Below are positions 7,785-15,986 of a stretch of 64,000 nt of DNA, piece after piece. The notes under the pieces are model-generated. The model was given only the letters and a program-made list of their open reading frames with translations. It was not told where the DNA came from and did no database searches. Source of the DNA: Kitasatospora sp. MAA19 (lineage in GTDB: Bacteria; Actinomycetota; Actinomycetes; Streptomycetales; Streptomycetaceae); contig NZ_JARXYZ010000011.1 in NCBI RefSeq assembly GCF_029894125.1, positions 62,001-126,000 on the forward strand. Reading direction: 5' to 3'. The translations under genes were made by a program, and so were the position numbers. Position 1 is the stretch's first letter, and every line of letters starts with the position of its first letter.

Positions 7785-9880
7785 CCACCACCGTCGAGAC
7801 CCCCCTGCTCGCCGTCCGCGACCTGCGGGTGGACTTCGCCGGGCCGCACGGCCCCGTCCCCGCCGTGCGCGGGGTGGACCTGACCGTGCGGCGGGGCGAG
7901 ACCCTCGGCATCGTCGGCGAGTCCGGCTCCGGCAAGTCCGTCACCGCGCTGTCCGTGCTCGGGCTGCTGCCGCACACGGCGAGCCTGCACGGCTCGGTGC
8001 GGCTGGACGGACGGGAACTGGTCGGGCTGCCCGGGAAGGAACTCGCCGCGATCCGCGGCCACCGGGTCGCCATGGTCTTCCAGGACCCGCTGTCCGCCTT
8101 CACCCCGGTCTACCGGATCGGCGACCAGATCGCCGAGGCGGTCCGCATCCACCAGCCGGTCGACAAGGCCGCCGCCCGCCGGCGGGCCGCCGAACTCCTC
8201 GACCTGGTGGGCATCCCGGCACCCGAGCGGGCGCTGGACAGCTTCCCGCACGAGTTCTCCGGCGGCATGCGCCAGCGCGCGATGATCGCCATGGCGATCG
8301 CCAACGACCCCGACATCCTGCTCGCCGACGAACCCACCACCGCGCTGGACGTCACCATCCAGGCCCAGGTGCTGGACGTGCTGCGCACCGCGCAGCGGGA
8401 GACCGGCGCGGCCCTCGTCCTGGTCAGCCACGACCTCGGGGTGATCGCCGGGATGGCCGACCGGGTCGCGGTGATGTACGCGGGGCGGGTGGTCGAGACG
8501 GCCGGGGTGGACGAGCTGTTCGCGGCCCCGCGCCACCCGTACACGCTCGGCCTGATCGGCGCGGTGCCCCGGCTGGACGGGCGCGGCGGCCCGCTCGTCC
8601 CGATCCCCGGCGCCCCCGCACCGATGGCCGACCTGCCGACCGGCTGCCCGTTCGCCGCCCGCTGCCCGCTGGCGGAGGACCGCTGCTCGGCGGCGGAGCC
8701 CGAACTGGCCGGGGACGAGGGGCACCTGGCGGCCTGCGTGCGGTCGGCGGAGCTGGCCGAGCGGCGGCCCGCACCGGCCGAGGTCTTCCCGGTGCCGGAG
8801 CTGCCGGCTGCGGTGGGCTCGGCGGCCGGGTCGGGGGACCGGGGCTCGGTGGCCGGGTCGGGGGACCGGGGCTCGCGAGCGCCGGTGCTGGCGGTGAGCG
8901 GCCTCGGAAAGACGTTTCCGCTCCTCAAAGGCACGGTGTTCAAGCGCAAGGTCGGCGAGGTCTACGCGGTGGACGGCGTCGACCTGGACCTCAGGGAGGG
9001 CGAAACCCTCGGCCTGGTCGGGGAGTCCGGCTCCGGCAAGTCCACCACGCTGTTCGAGCTGCTGAACCTCGCCGCCCCCGAGACCGGCCGGATCGAACTG
9101 CTCGGCCACGACGCCGCCGCGCTCTCCCGCGCCGAGGCGCACCGGCTGCGCGCCGAACTGCAGATCGTCTTCCAGGATCCGATGGCCAGCCTCGACCCGC
9201 GGATGCCGATCGGCGACATCGTCGCCGAACCGCTGCGCGCCCAGCACGCCGCCCGCGAGGAGATCGCCCGCCGGGTGCCCGAACTGCTGCGCCAGGTCGG
9301 CCTCGACCCGGACCACGCCGCCCGCTACCCGCACCAGTTCTCCGGCGGGCAGCGCCAGCGCGTCTCCATCGCCCGGGCCCTGGCCGTACGGCCGAAACTG
9401 CTGGTCCTGGACGAACCCGTCTCCGCCCTGGACGTCTCCATCCAGGCCGGGGTGCTCAACCTGCTGCAGGCGCTCAAGGCCGAACTCGGCCTCTCCTACC
9501 TGTTCGTCTCGCACGACCTCTCGGTGATCCGGCACCTCGCCGACCGGGTCAGCGTCATGTACCTCGGGCGGACGGTCGAACAGGGCGAGGTCTCCGCCGT
9601 CTTCGACCGGCCCCGGCACCCGTACACCCGCGCGCTGCTCTCCGCCGTCCCGTTGCCCGACCCCGCCGCCGAGCGCGCCCGCGACCGCATCCTGCTCGCC
9701 GGCGACCCGCCCTCCCCCACCGAGCGCCACACCGGCTGCCCCTTCCGCACCCGCTGCCCGGTGTACGCCGGCCTCGCCGATCCGGCCGCCCGGACGCGGT
9801 GCGAGCAGGAGCGGCCGGCACTCGTCGGCGACACCCCGGCGCAGGACCACCAGGCGGCCTGCCACTACCCGGAGTCGTAG
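7781..9880 (+). CDS. Fused double ATPase of the oligopeptide ABC transporter (DppD-DppF fusion)
   Basis: A 699-residue protein that joins both nucleotide-binding domains of the transporter. NBD1 has Walker A GESGSGKS (46-53), signature FSGGMRQR and Walker B ILLADEP. NBD2 has a second GESGSGKS, FSGGQRQR and LLVLDEPVSALD. Each half ends in the oligopeptide-type C-terminal domain with Cys clusters (CPFAARCP; CPFRTRCP) that bind an Fe-S cluster in some homologues. The Ala/Gly linker between halves contains a perfect tandem 27-bp repeat (8824-8877). The start overlaps the previous gene's stop. It powers import by ATP hydrolysis in the cytoplasm. Confidence 0.94.
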   Translation: MTTTVETPLLAVRDLRVDFAGPHGPVPAVRGVDLTVRRGETLGIVGESGSGKSVTALSVLGLLPHTASLHGSVRLDGRELVGLPGKELAAIRGHRVAMVFQDPLSAFTPVYRIGDQIAEAVRIHQPVDKAAARRRAAELLDLVGIPAPERALDSFPHEFSGGMRQRAMIAMAIANDPDILLADEPTTALDVTIQAQVLDVLRTAQRETGAALVLVSHDLGVIAGMADRVAVMYAGRVVETAGVDELFAAPRHPYTLGLIGAVPRLDGRGGPLVPIPGAPAPMADLPTGCPFAARCPLAEDRCSAAEPELAGDEGHLAACVRSAELAERRPAPAEVFPVPELPAAVGSAAGSGDRGSVAGSGDRGSRAPVLAVSGLGKTFPLLKGTVFKRKVGEVYAVDGVDLDLREGETLGLVGESGSGKSTTLFELLNLAAPETGRIELLGHDAAALSRAEAHRLRAELQIVFQDPMASLDPRMPIGDIVAEPLRAQHAAREEIARRVPELLRQVGLDPDHAARYPHQFSGGQRQRVSIARALAVRPKLLVLDEPVSALDVSIQAGVLNLLQALKAELGLSYLFVSHDLSVIRHLADRVSVMYLGRTVEQGEVSAVFDRPRHPYTRALLSAVPLPDPAAERARDRILLAGDPPSPTERHTGCPFRTRCPVYAGLADPAARTRCEQERPALVGDTPAQDHQAACHYPES
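8824..8877 (+). repeat. Two tandem 27-bp units in the inter-domain linker
   Basis: Two adjacent 27-bp units encode the linker residues SGDRGSVAG and SGDRGSRAP. They differ only in the last two bases. They sit exactly between the two ATPase halves and keep the reading frame, so unit number would change linker length without breaking either domain. Confidence 0.8.
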
Positions 9881-9969
9881 CCGACCCGCCCTATCGTCAC
9901 GCTCAGTGACCACTCGGAAGCGATTCGGCGGATCGGCCCGGCGCCGTGTAAAGTCTTCCGGGTCAGCAG

Positions 9970-10043
9970 GCGCCGCTAGCTCAGTTGGTTAGAGCAGCTG
10001 ACTCTTAATCAGCGGGTCCGGGGTTCGAGTCCCTGGCGGCGCA
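9970..10043 (+). tRNA. tRNA-Lys (anticodon CTT), copy 1
   Basis: A 74-base cloverleaf: acceptor GCGCCGC/GCGGCGC, D-arm GCTC/GAGC, anticodon stem GCTGA/TCAGC with loop CTCTTAA (anticodon CTT, reading AAG), T-arm CGGGG-TTCGAGT-CCCTG, discriminator A. No CCA is encoded. It is identical to the copy at 12051. A TGTAAAGT string just upstream (9946-9953) could be the -10. Confidence 0.97.
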
Positions 10044-10054
10044 CATGGCAAGGT

Positions 10055-10086
10055 CTCAGGCCGTCCACTCCGGTGGGCGGCCTGAG
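10055..10086 (+). terminator. Terminator of tRNA-Lys copy 1
   Basis: A 14-bp stem (CTCAGGCCGTCCAC with GTGGGCGGCCTGAG, one G-T pair) and a 4-base loop, starting 11 bases after the tRNA. It is followed by GCGTTTCC, a weak T run. Confidence 0.75.
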
Positions 10087-10206
10087 GCGTTTCCGGGCCG
10101 GGCGCACGTGCCCCGGGGCCGCGCACGACGCCCGGCCCCGGCCTGACCCGGTCCCGATCCACCCAGTCCCGATCCACCCGGCCCCCGGACCGACCGCCCC
10201 GGACCG

Positions 10207-11088
10207 TCAGCGGGTGTCGAGGACGGCGGAGGCCACCGCGTCCGGGCGGTCGAACATCACCAGGTGCCCGGCCGGAGCGGTGGTGCGGTAGTCGGCCCCG
10301 AGCAGTGCCGCGAGCTCCCGCTGCCCGGCCAGCCAGTCCTCGGTGCGACGGGTCCGGCAGCCGTCGTCGGCGGCCAGCACGGTGATCGGCAGGCCGTCGG
10401 ACAGCGGCAAGGTACGCCGCAGCCCGTCCAGTTCGGCGGCCATGTCGAGGTAGCGCACGTTCTCCCGGAGCAGGGCGCGCAGGGCCCGCCCGGTGCGGTA
10501 GCAGTGCCGGACCAGCGGCGCCGGGGCGAGGTCCTCCCGACGGACGGTGGACAACCGGGCCGCCAGCCGGCGGGCGGCCGGGCCGAACAGGTAGGGCACG
10601 GCGACGGCGGTGGCGGCGCCCGCGAGCGCCCGGGCCGCCAGGTCGCGCGCGCCGGGGGCCGGGTACGGCCGGGCCGCCGGTTCGACGCTGCTGTCGACCA
10701 GGACCAGCCCGGCGGCCCGGTCGGGGTGCAGCCGGGCGAAGGCCTCGGCGTGGAAGCCGCCGAGCGAGTGGCCGACGACGGTGCAGCGCCCGCGCAGCCC
10801 GAGGCCGTCCAGCACCGCGCGGATCCGCTCGACCTCGCCGGCCACCGTCGGGGCCGGCTGCCCGGTGGCGGGCTCGGGGGCGCTCAGCCCGTGGCCGGGC
10901 CGGTCGAAGCGGACCACGGTGCGGTAGGGCGTGAGGAAGGGGACGACCAGGTCCCAGTCGAACCAGCTGCCGCCGAGACCCCCGGTGAGCAGGCAGACCG
11001 GGCCGCTCCCCTCGGTCCGGACGTGCAGCGGGACGCCGTCGACGCGCAGGAAACGCGCCCGGGCGCGGGGGTCGCCGGGCGCGGTCAT
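10207..11088 (-). CDS. Alpha/beta hydrolase
   Basis: A 293-residue alpha/beta-hydrolase fold enzyme. The nucleophile elbow is GHSLGG with Ser108, and the oxyanion region GGLGGSW is near residues 36-42. The catalytic His is probably in TAPAGHLVMFD near the C-terminus. There is no signal peptide, so it is cytoplasmic. The ATG overlaps the stop of the upstream membrane-protein gene (ATGA at 11085-11088), so the two are translated together. Substrate unknown; the sequence fits an esterase or a haloperoxidase-like hydrolase. Confidence 0.88.
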   Translation of the reverse strand: MTAPGDPRARARFLRVDGVPLHVRTEGSGPVCLLTGGLGGSWFDWDLVVPFLTPYRTVVRFDRPGHGLSAPEPATGQPAPTVAGEVERIRAVLDGLGLRGRCTVVGHSLGGFHAEAFARLHPDRAAGLVLVDSSVEPAARPYPAPGARDLAARALAGAATAVAVPYLFGPAARRLAARLSTVRREDLAPAPLVRHCYRTGRALRALLRENVRYLDMAAELDGLRRTLPLSDGLPITVLAADDGCRTRRTEDWLAGQRELAALLGADYRTTAPAGHLVMFDRPDAVASAVLDTR

Positions 11089-11927
11089 GCCGACTCCCGG
11101 CCCGGGGCCCGGTCGACCGGCCGGGACTCCCGCTGCGGCGGTGCGCCGGGCGGCGCCCCCTGCGGTGCACCGTCCGCCCGGACCACGCCGAGCGCCAGGA
11201 CGGCCAGCCAGAGCGCCACCAGCAGCACCTGGAGCCGCTGACCGGCCCCGAGCGCCCAGGTGCCGCGCCCGGCCTCGAAGGCGGCGATCGCGGCCAGGCT
11301 CCAGCCGGTGGCGAGCAGTTCGGCGCCGAGCAGCCAGGGCCCGACCCGGCCCACCGGCGGCCACCAGCCGTACCGGCGGGCGGCGACGGTGAGCACGGCC
11401 AGTCCGGTGAGCGCACCGAGCATGGCGAGGCTGCTGGTGACGGCGTGCGCGGTGTGGGTCGCGGGGACGAGCCCGGCGGTCTCTCGGGCGGCGCACATCT
11501 CGTCGCTGGTGGGGGCGCAGCTGAGCGGCAACCGGGAGTCGGCGGCGGTCGCGGCGCCGAACAGGGCGAGGGCGGACCAGCCGGCCACCGCCCACCGGCG
11601 CCCGGCGCGGCGCCCGGCGGCGCGCGGCCCGCTCCGGCTGGCCTGCCCGGCCTGTCGGGTCTGACCGGTTCGCCCGGTTTGTCCGGTGGCGAGGGCGGTG
11701 ACGGCGGCGGCGAGCACGCAGAGCCCGGCGACCAGGTCGGTGGCGCGGAACAGGCCACCCAGCGGCTGGTCCTCGGCGGCGAGTTCGCTGATGTACGCCT
11801 GCACCGGGTCGAGTCCGGTGCTCAGCACGACCTCCAGCACCCAGGCGGTGTACGCCACGGCGCTGAGCATCAGCAGCGCGGCGACCGCCTTCCGCGCGTT
11901 CGGGTGTCCGGGCTGGGGGCTGGGCAC
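11085..11927 (-). CDS. DUF998-type integral membrane protein
   Basis: A 280-residue membrane protein with about six hydrophobic segments, starting near residues 12-33. It has the DUF998 features: a YISELAAEDQP-type motif after the first helix and an ATHTAHAVTS motif before a later helix. A Gly/Gln/Thr-rich insert (GQTGRTGQTRQAG) lies between helices. The GTG start has GGTGG upstream. The family has no agreed function. It is co-transcribed with the hydrolase, and both lie between the two identical tRNA-Lys genes. Confidence 0.8.
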   Translation of the reverse strand: MPSPQPGHPNARKAVAALLMLSAVAYTAWVLEVVLSTGLDPVQAYISELAAEDQPLGGLFRATDLVAGLCVLAAAVTALATGQTGRTGQTRQAGQASRSGPRAAGRRAGRRWAVAGWSALALFGAATAADSRLPLSCAPTSDEMCAARETAGLVPATHTAHAVTSSLAMLGALTGLAVLTVAARRYGWWPPVGRVGPWLLGAELLATGWSLAAIAAFEAGRGTWALGAGQRLQVLLVALWLAVLALGVVRADGAPQGAPPGAPPQRESRPVDRAPGRESA

Positions 11928-12050
11928 GGTTCCACCCTAACCGGCGGCGAACTGCGCCCCAACCGGGAGAAAACGGACGCCCCTGCGGCGGGCACCTCCA
12001 GGCGGTTCGAGGCATCCGCCGGAACCGTGTATTGTTTTCCAGGTCAGCAG

Positions 12051-12124
12051 GCGCCGCTAGCTCAGTTGGTTAGAGCAGCTGACTCTTAATCAGCGGGTCC
12101 GGGGTTCGAGTCCCTGGCGGCGCA
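12051..12124 (+). tRNA. tRNA-Lys (anticodon CTT), copy 2
   Basis: Identical base for base to the tRNA at 9970-10043, including nine bases of 5' flank (GGTCAGCAG). A promoter TTCGAG-18 bp-TATTGT fits the bases just upstream (the -10 is about 12030-12035). The strong hairpin at 12134 follows. Confidence 0.97.
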
Positions 12125-12133
12125 CAGACATTT

Positions 12134-12173
12134 GGGGAGCCTCTCGCAACAGCGAGGGGCTCCTCAATTTTTT
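12134..12173 (+). terminator. Rho-independent terminator of tRNA-Lys copy 2
   Basis: A 14-bp stem (GGGGAGCCTCTCGC with GCGAGGGGCTCCTC, with G-T wobbles), a short AACA-type loop and then AATTTTTT, a classical T tract that is rare in this genome. Confidence 0.92.
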
Positions 12174-12295
12174 GGCCCTCGACGTCCGTTTTGTGTGTGA
12201 TGTCGGTCTCGATTGCCGTTCCGGTGGAGCCATTCGGCCCGCCCGGCTCGTCCAGGGCAGTAAACCGGAATCGGGACAAAGGTCCCTAACCGCCG

Positions 12296-14779
12296 ATGTC
12301 CCCGTCCGTGCAGGCTGGCCCGTCCGCCCGCAGGAAAGGCCGCGCTTTGTCCCGAAACGCCCAGAGCGGCCGTCGTACGCCCTCGATAGGCCTCCGACCG
12401 GTCAAACGCCTCAAGCGCGCCACCCCCGCGACGGGCGGCAGGAAGCCCCGCCGGCCGAAGCGCACCGGCTGGCGCCGGCTGATCCCCACCTGGCGGATGA
12501 GCCTGCTCGGCCTCGCCTCGGCGCTGCTGCTCGGCGTCGGCCTGTTCGCGCTGGGGGTCGCGCTGGTGAAGGTCCCGGACGCGCACGCAGCCGCGACCGC
12601 GCAGAGCAACACCTGGCTCTACGCCGACGGCTCCGTGATCACCCGCACCGGCCAGACCAACCGGCAGAACGTCGGCCTGGACAAGGTCGCCCCCGCCGCC
12701 CAGCACGCCGCGCTGGCCGCCGAGGACCGCAACTTCTACCACGAGGGCGCCGTCAACGTGCAGGGCCTGCTCCGGGCCGCGGTCAACACCGCCAAGGGCG
12801 AGGGCACCCAGGGCGGCTCCACGATCACCCAGCAGTACGTGAAGAACACGTACCTGAACCAGAAGCAGTCGGTCACCCGCAAGGTGAAGGAACTCTTCAT
12901 AGCCATCAAGGTGGACGCCACCGAGAGCAAGAACGACGTCCTCTCCGGCTACCTGAACACCTCCTACTACGGCCGCGGCGCCTACGGCATCCAGGCCGCC
13001 GCCCAGGCGTACTTCGGCGTCGACGCCTCCGCGCTCAACGCCGCCCAGGGCGCCTACCTGGCCACCCTGCTGAACGCCCCGAGCGCCTACGACGTGGCCA
13101 CCGCGACCCCGGCCGGCAAGCAGAACGCCGTCAACCGCTGGAACTACGTGCTGGACGGCATGGTCAAGGAGGGCTGGCTCTCCGCCGAGGAGCGCACCGC
13201 CACCACCTTCCCGGACGTCAAGGACCCGCAGCCCAACCCGGGCCTGTCCGGCCAGACCGGCTACCTGGTGAACGAGGCCACCCAGTACCTCACCTCGAAC
13301 CAGATCATCAGCGAGACCGAGCTGGCCAAGGGCGGCTACACGATCAAGCTGAGCATCGACCCGGGCCGCCAGCAGGCCCTGCAGGACTCCGTCCAGGCGC
13401 AGCTGCACGACACCCTCAACCCGGACAAGCGGAAGAAGGACGCGGCCGCCCAGGCCGGCGCCGCCTCGGTGGACCCGAAGACCGGCGCGATCGTCGCCCT
13501 CTACGGCGGCGTCGACTACGTCAAGCACTACGTCGACAACGCGACCCGGCGGGACTACCAGGCCGGCTCGACCTTCAAGGCGATCGCCCTGGCGGCCGCG
13601 TTCGAGAACAACGCCAAGACCCAGGACGGCCGGACCGTCACCCCGCGCACCGTCTACGACGGCACCAGCGGCCGCAAGGTCCGCGGCGGCAAGGGCACCC
13701 CGTACGCGCCGCCGAACGAGGGCGACAAGAGCTACGGCCAGATCACCCTCCAGCAGGCCACCGACTGGTCGGTCAACTCGGCGTTCGCGCAGCTGGCCCA
13801 GGACACCGGGCTGCAGAAGGTCAAGGACACCGGGGTCGCGCTGGGCCTGCCCGGCAGCACCCCGGGGCTCGACCCGGTGCCGTCCATCCCGCTCGGCGCG
13901 GCCACCCCGAGCGTGCTCGACATGGCCGGCGTGTACGCCTCGCTGGACAACGGCGGCAAGCAGATCACCCCGTGGCTGGTGCAGTCGGTGGACCGCGAGG
14001 GCGAGGCCGTCCCGCTGCCCGCGCACAAGACCACCCAGGCGGTCAGCTCGGACACCGCGAACCGGGTCACCTCGATGCTCCAGGGCGTGGTGAGCGACCC
14101 GGGCGGCACCGGCTGGCGGGCGAAGTCGCTCGGCCGACCGGTGGCCGGCAAGACCGGCACCACCGACGACCAGAAGTCGGTCTGGTTCGTGGGCTACACC
14201 CCCGAGCTGGTCACCTCGGTGGCCCTGTTCGGCCAGGACCCGGGCAACGGCGCCCAGGTCAGCCTGAGCGGCGTCGGCGGGATCGACGGCGCGGCGGGCG
14301 GCCAGTACCCGGCGCAGATCTGGACCAGCTACATGAAGGCCGCACTCAAGGGCCAGCCGGTGAGCGACTTCCAGACCCCGGCCGACGGCGGCGACTCCTC
14401 GGGTGCCACCGACCTGCCGACGGCCCCGTCCACGCCGAGCTCCAGCCCGTCGGCCGGGACCGGCTCCGGCACGGGCGCCAGCACGGCGCCGACCACCCCG
14501 CCGAGCGGTTCCGGTACCGGCACTGGCTCCGGCTCCGGCTCCGGCTCCGGCGCGTCCACGCCGTCGGGCGGCTCGGACTCCGGCGGCGGCGCGACCACGG
14601 AACCGACCGCGCCCCCGACCACCCAGCCGACCACCCAGCCCACGACGAAGCCGACCGGTCGGCCCACCGGTCGGCCGACGCCCACCACCGGCCCGACCAC
14701 GGCCCCGACCACGCAGCCGACCACCCAGCCCACCGGCGGGGCGGACACGCTCACCGGGGCGGGGGCGGGGGCGCAGTAG
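12296..14779 (+). CDS. Class A penicillin-binding protein (bifunctional transglycosylase/transpeptidase)
   Basis: An 827-residue peptidoglycan synthase. A basic cytoplasmic tail (1-66) and one membrane helix (about 69-90) precede the GT51 glycosyltransferase domain, with catalytic Glu143 in the EDRNFY motif. The transpeptidase domain shows STFK (Ser425, Lys428), SVN (492-494) and KTGT (619-622). A long Thr/Pro/Gly/Ser tail from about residue 690 (repeats such as TTQPTTQPT) is extracellular. The enzyme polymerises and cross-links lipid II outside the membrane and is a beta-lactam target. The ATG at 12296 gives the complete basic tail. It stands alone after the tRNA-Lys terminator. Confidence 0.95.
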   Translation: MSPSVQAGPSARRKGRALSRNAQSGRRTPSIGLRPVKRLKRATPATGGRKPRRPKRTGWRRLIPTWRMSLLGLASALLLGVGLFALGVALVKVPDAHAAATAQSNTWLYADGSVITRTGQTNRQNVGLDKVAPAAQHAALAAEDRNFYHEGAVNVQGLLRAAVNTAKGEGTQGGSTITQQYVKNTYLNQKQSVTRKVKELFIAIKVDATESKNDVLSGYLNTSYYGRGAYGIQAAAQAYFGVDASALNAAQGAYLATLLNAPSAYDVATATPAGKQNAVNRWNYVLDGMVKEGWLSAEERTATTFPDVKDPQPNPGLSGQTGYLVNEATQYLTSNQIISETELAKGGYTIKLSIDPGRQQALQDSVQAQLHDTLNPDKRKKDAAAQAGAASVDPKTGAIVALYGGVDYVKHYVDNATRRDYQAGSTFKAIALAAAFENNAKTQDGRTVTPRTVYDGTSGRKVRGGKGTPYAPPNEGDKSYGQITLQQATDWSVNSAFAQLAQDTGLQKVKDTGVALGLPGSTPGLDPVPSIPLGAATPSVLDMAGVYASLDNGGKQITPWLVQSVDREGEAVPLPAHKTTQAVSSDTANRVTSMLQGVVSDPGGTGWRAKSLGRPVAGKTGTTDDQKSVWFVGYTPELVTSVALFGQDPGNGAQVSLSGVGGIDGAAGGQYPAQIWTSYMKAALKGQPVSDFQTPADGGDSSGATDLPTAPSTPSSSPSAGTGSGTGASTAPTTPPSGSGTGTGSGSGSGSGASTPSGGSDSGGGATTEPTAPPTTQPTTQPTTKPTGRPTGRPTPTTGPTTAPTTQPTTQPTGGADTLTGAGAGAQ

Positions 14780-14823
14780 CGGCCGGATCGCAGCGGCGGA
14801 GGGTGACCGCGGGGTTGGGGTGA

Positions 14824-14839
14824 GTGCGCCATTGCGCAC
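14824..14839 (+). terminator. Short dyad after the penicillin-binding protein gene
   Basis: GTGCGC-CATT-GCGCAC, a perfect 6-bp dyad 45 bases after the stop codon and before the EamA promoter. There is no T tract; weak terminator or operator. Confidence 0.35.
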
Positions 14840-14873
14840 AGTTCCGTGCAGGACCAAATGACGGAATGGCGCC

Positions 14874-14909
14874 TTACCGAACTCCCGGTGTGACTGCCAC
14901 AATGCGTCG
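14874..14909 (+). promoter_or_regulatory. Promoter of a probably leaderless EamA gene
   Basis: TTACCG (14874-14879), 18 bp, CACAAT (14898-14903). The expected transcription start falls on the GTG at 14910, and there is no ribosome binding site, so translation would be leaderless. Confidence 0.5.
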
Positions 14910-15986
14910 GTGCACAGATCAACGGCCTCGCCCACCCTCCCCGCGGGCAGAACCCTCGGCCTCGGCCTCGCGCTGGTCTCCGCGTTCGCCTTCGGCGGCT
15001 CCGGCACCGCCGCGAAGCCGCTGATCGAGGCCGGCCTCTCACCGCTGCACGTGGTGTGGCTCAGGGTCACCGGCGCCGCCGTGGCCCTGCTCCCGATCGC
15101 CTACCGCCACCGGGACGCCGTCCTGCGCCGGCCCGGCCTGCTGATCGGCTTCGGCCTGCTCGCCGTGGCCGGCGTCCAGGCCTGCTACTTCGCGGCGATC
15201 TCCCGCATCCCGGTCGGCGTCGCCCTGCTCATCGAGTACCTCGGACCGCCGCTGCTCATCGGCTACGTCAAGTTCGTCCAGCGCAAGCCGATCAGCCGGG
15301 GCGCCGCGATCGGCACCGGCGTCGCGGTGGCCGGGCTGGCCTGCGTGGTGGAGGTCTGGAACGGACTGAGCTTCGACGCACTGGGCGTGCTCTTCGCTCT
15401 CGGTGCGGCCTGCTGCCAGGTCGGCTACTTCGTGCTCGCCGATGCCGGCCGCCGGGGCGAGCGCCCGGTCGACCCGCTGGCGGTCAGCGCGTACGGGCTG
15501 CTGATCGGCGCCGTCCTGCTCACCGCCTTCACCCGGCCCTGGCAGGCCGACTGGAGCACGCTCGGCGGGTCCGTGGTGATGAACGGGCACACGCTGCCCG
15601 CGCTGCTCCCGGCCGCCTGGATGATCCTGATCGCGACCGTGCTCGCCTACCTGACCGGCGTGATCGCCGTCGGGCACCTCTCGCCACCGGTCGCCGGGGT
15701 GGTGGCCAACCTGGAGGCGGTCGTCGCCACCGTGCTGGCCTGGGTCCTGCTCGGCGAGCACCTCGGCCTGCCGCAGATCGCGGGCGGCCTGCTGGTGCTG
15801 ACCGGCGCCTTCGCGGCGCAGGCCGGCAAGCCGGCGGCCGTGGAGTCCGTCGAGGTCGCGGGGGCGGTGGACGGCATGGGGGCCGTGGCCGGTACGAAGG
15901 CCGCGGATGGTGCGGGGGCCCGGGAGCGGGTGGCCGCCGATAGGCAGGTCAGCGGCCGACCCAGCCGAACCAGTCGAGGTGATTGA
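14910..15986 (+). CDS. EamA/RhaT-family metabolite transporter
   Basis: A 358-residue drug/metabolite transporter with two EamA repeats, ten predicted membrane helices and the short loops typical of the family; the body ends near residue 312. A hydrophilic Ala/Gly/Val-rich tail follows. It probably exports amino acids or other small metabolites; the substrate is unknown. The GTG start has no Shine-Dalgarno sequence and coincides with the predicted transcription start. The 3' end overlaps the convergent signal peptidase gene by 38 bp, and the overlap falls in the non-conserved tail. Confidence 0.9.
   Translation: MHRSTASPTLPAGRTLGLGLALVSAFAFGGSGTAAKPLIEAGLSPLHVVWLRVTGAAVALLPIAYRHRDAVLRRPGLLIGFGLLAVAGVQACYFAAISRIPVGVALLIEYLGPPLLIGYVKFVQRKPISRGAAIGTGVAVAGLACVVEVWNGLSFDALGVLFALGAACCQVGYFVLADAGRRGERPVDPLAVSAYGLLIGAVLLTAFTRPWQADWSTLGGSVVMNGHTLPALLPAAWMILIATVLAYLTGVIAVGHLSPPVAGVVANLEAVVATVLAWVLLGEHLGLPQIAGGLLVLTGAFAAQAGKPAAVESVEVAGAVDGMGAVAGTKAADGAGARERVAADRQVSGRPSRTSRGD

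Noticed and set aside
9961..12126. An integrative element inserted at tRNA-Lys.
   Set aside because: No integrase, excisionase or transposase lies between the two tRNAs, so only a direct repeat is claimed.
14400..14780. A separate repeat-rich gene at the end of the PBP region.
   Set aside because: The Thr/Pro/Gly/Ser repeats are in frame with the PBP and form its extracellular tail.
12164..15070. A 968-codon open frame antisense to the penicillin-binding protein gene.
   Set aside because: Opposite the third-position GC pattern of a clear class A PBP; the translation is compositionally biased, without motifs.
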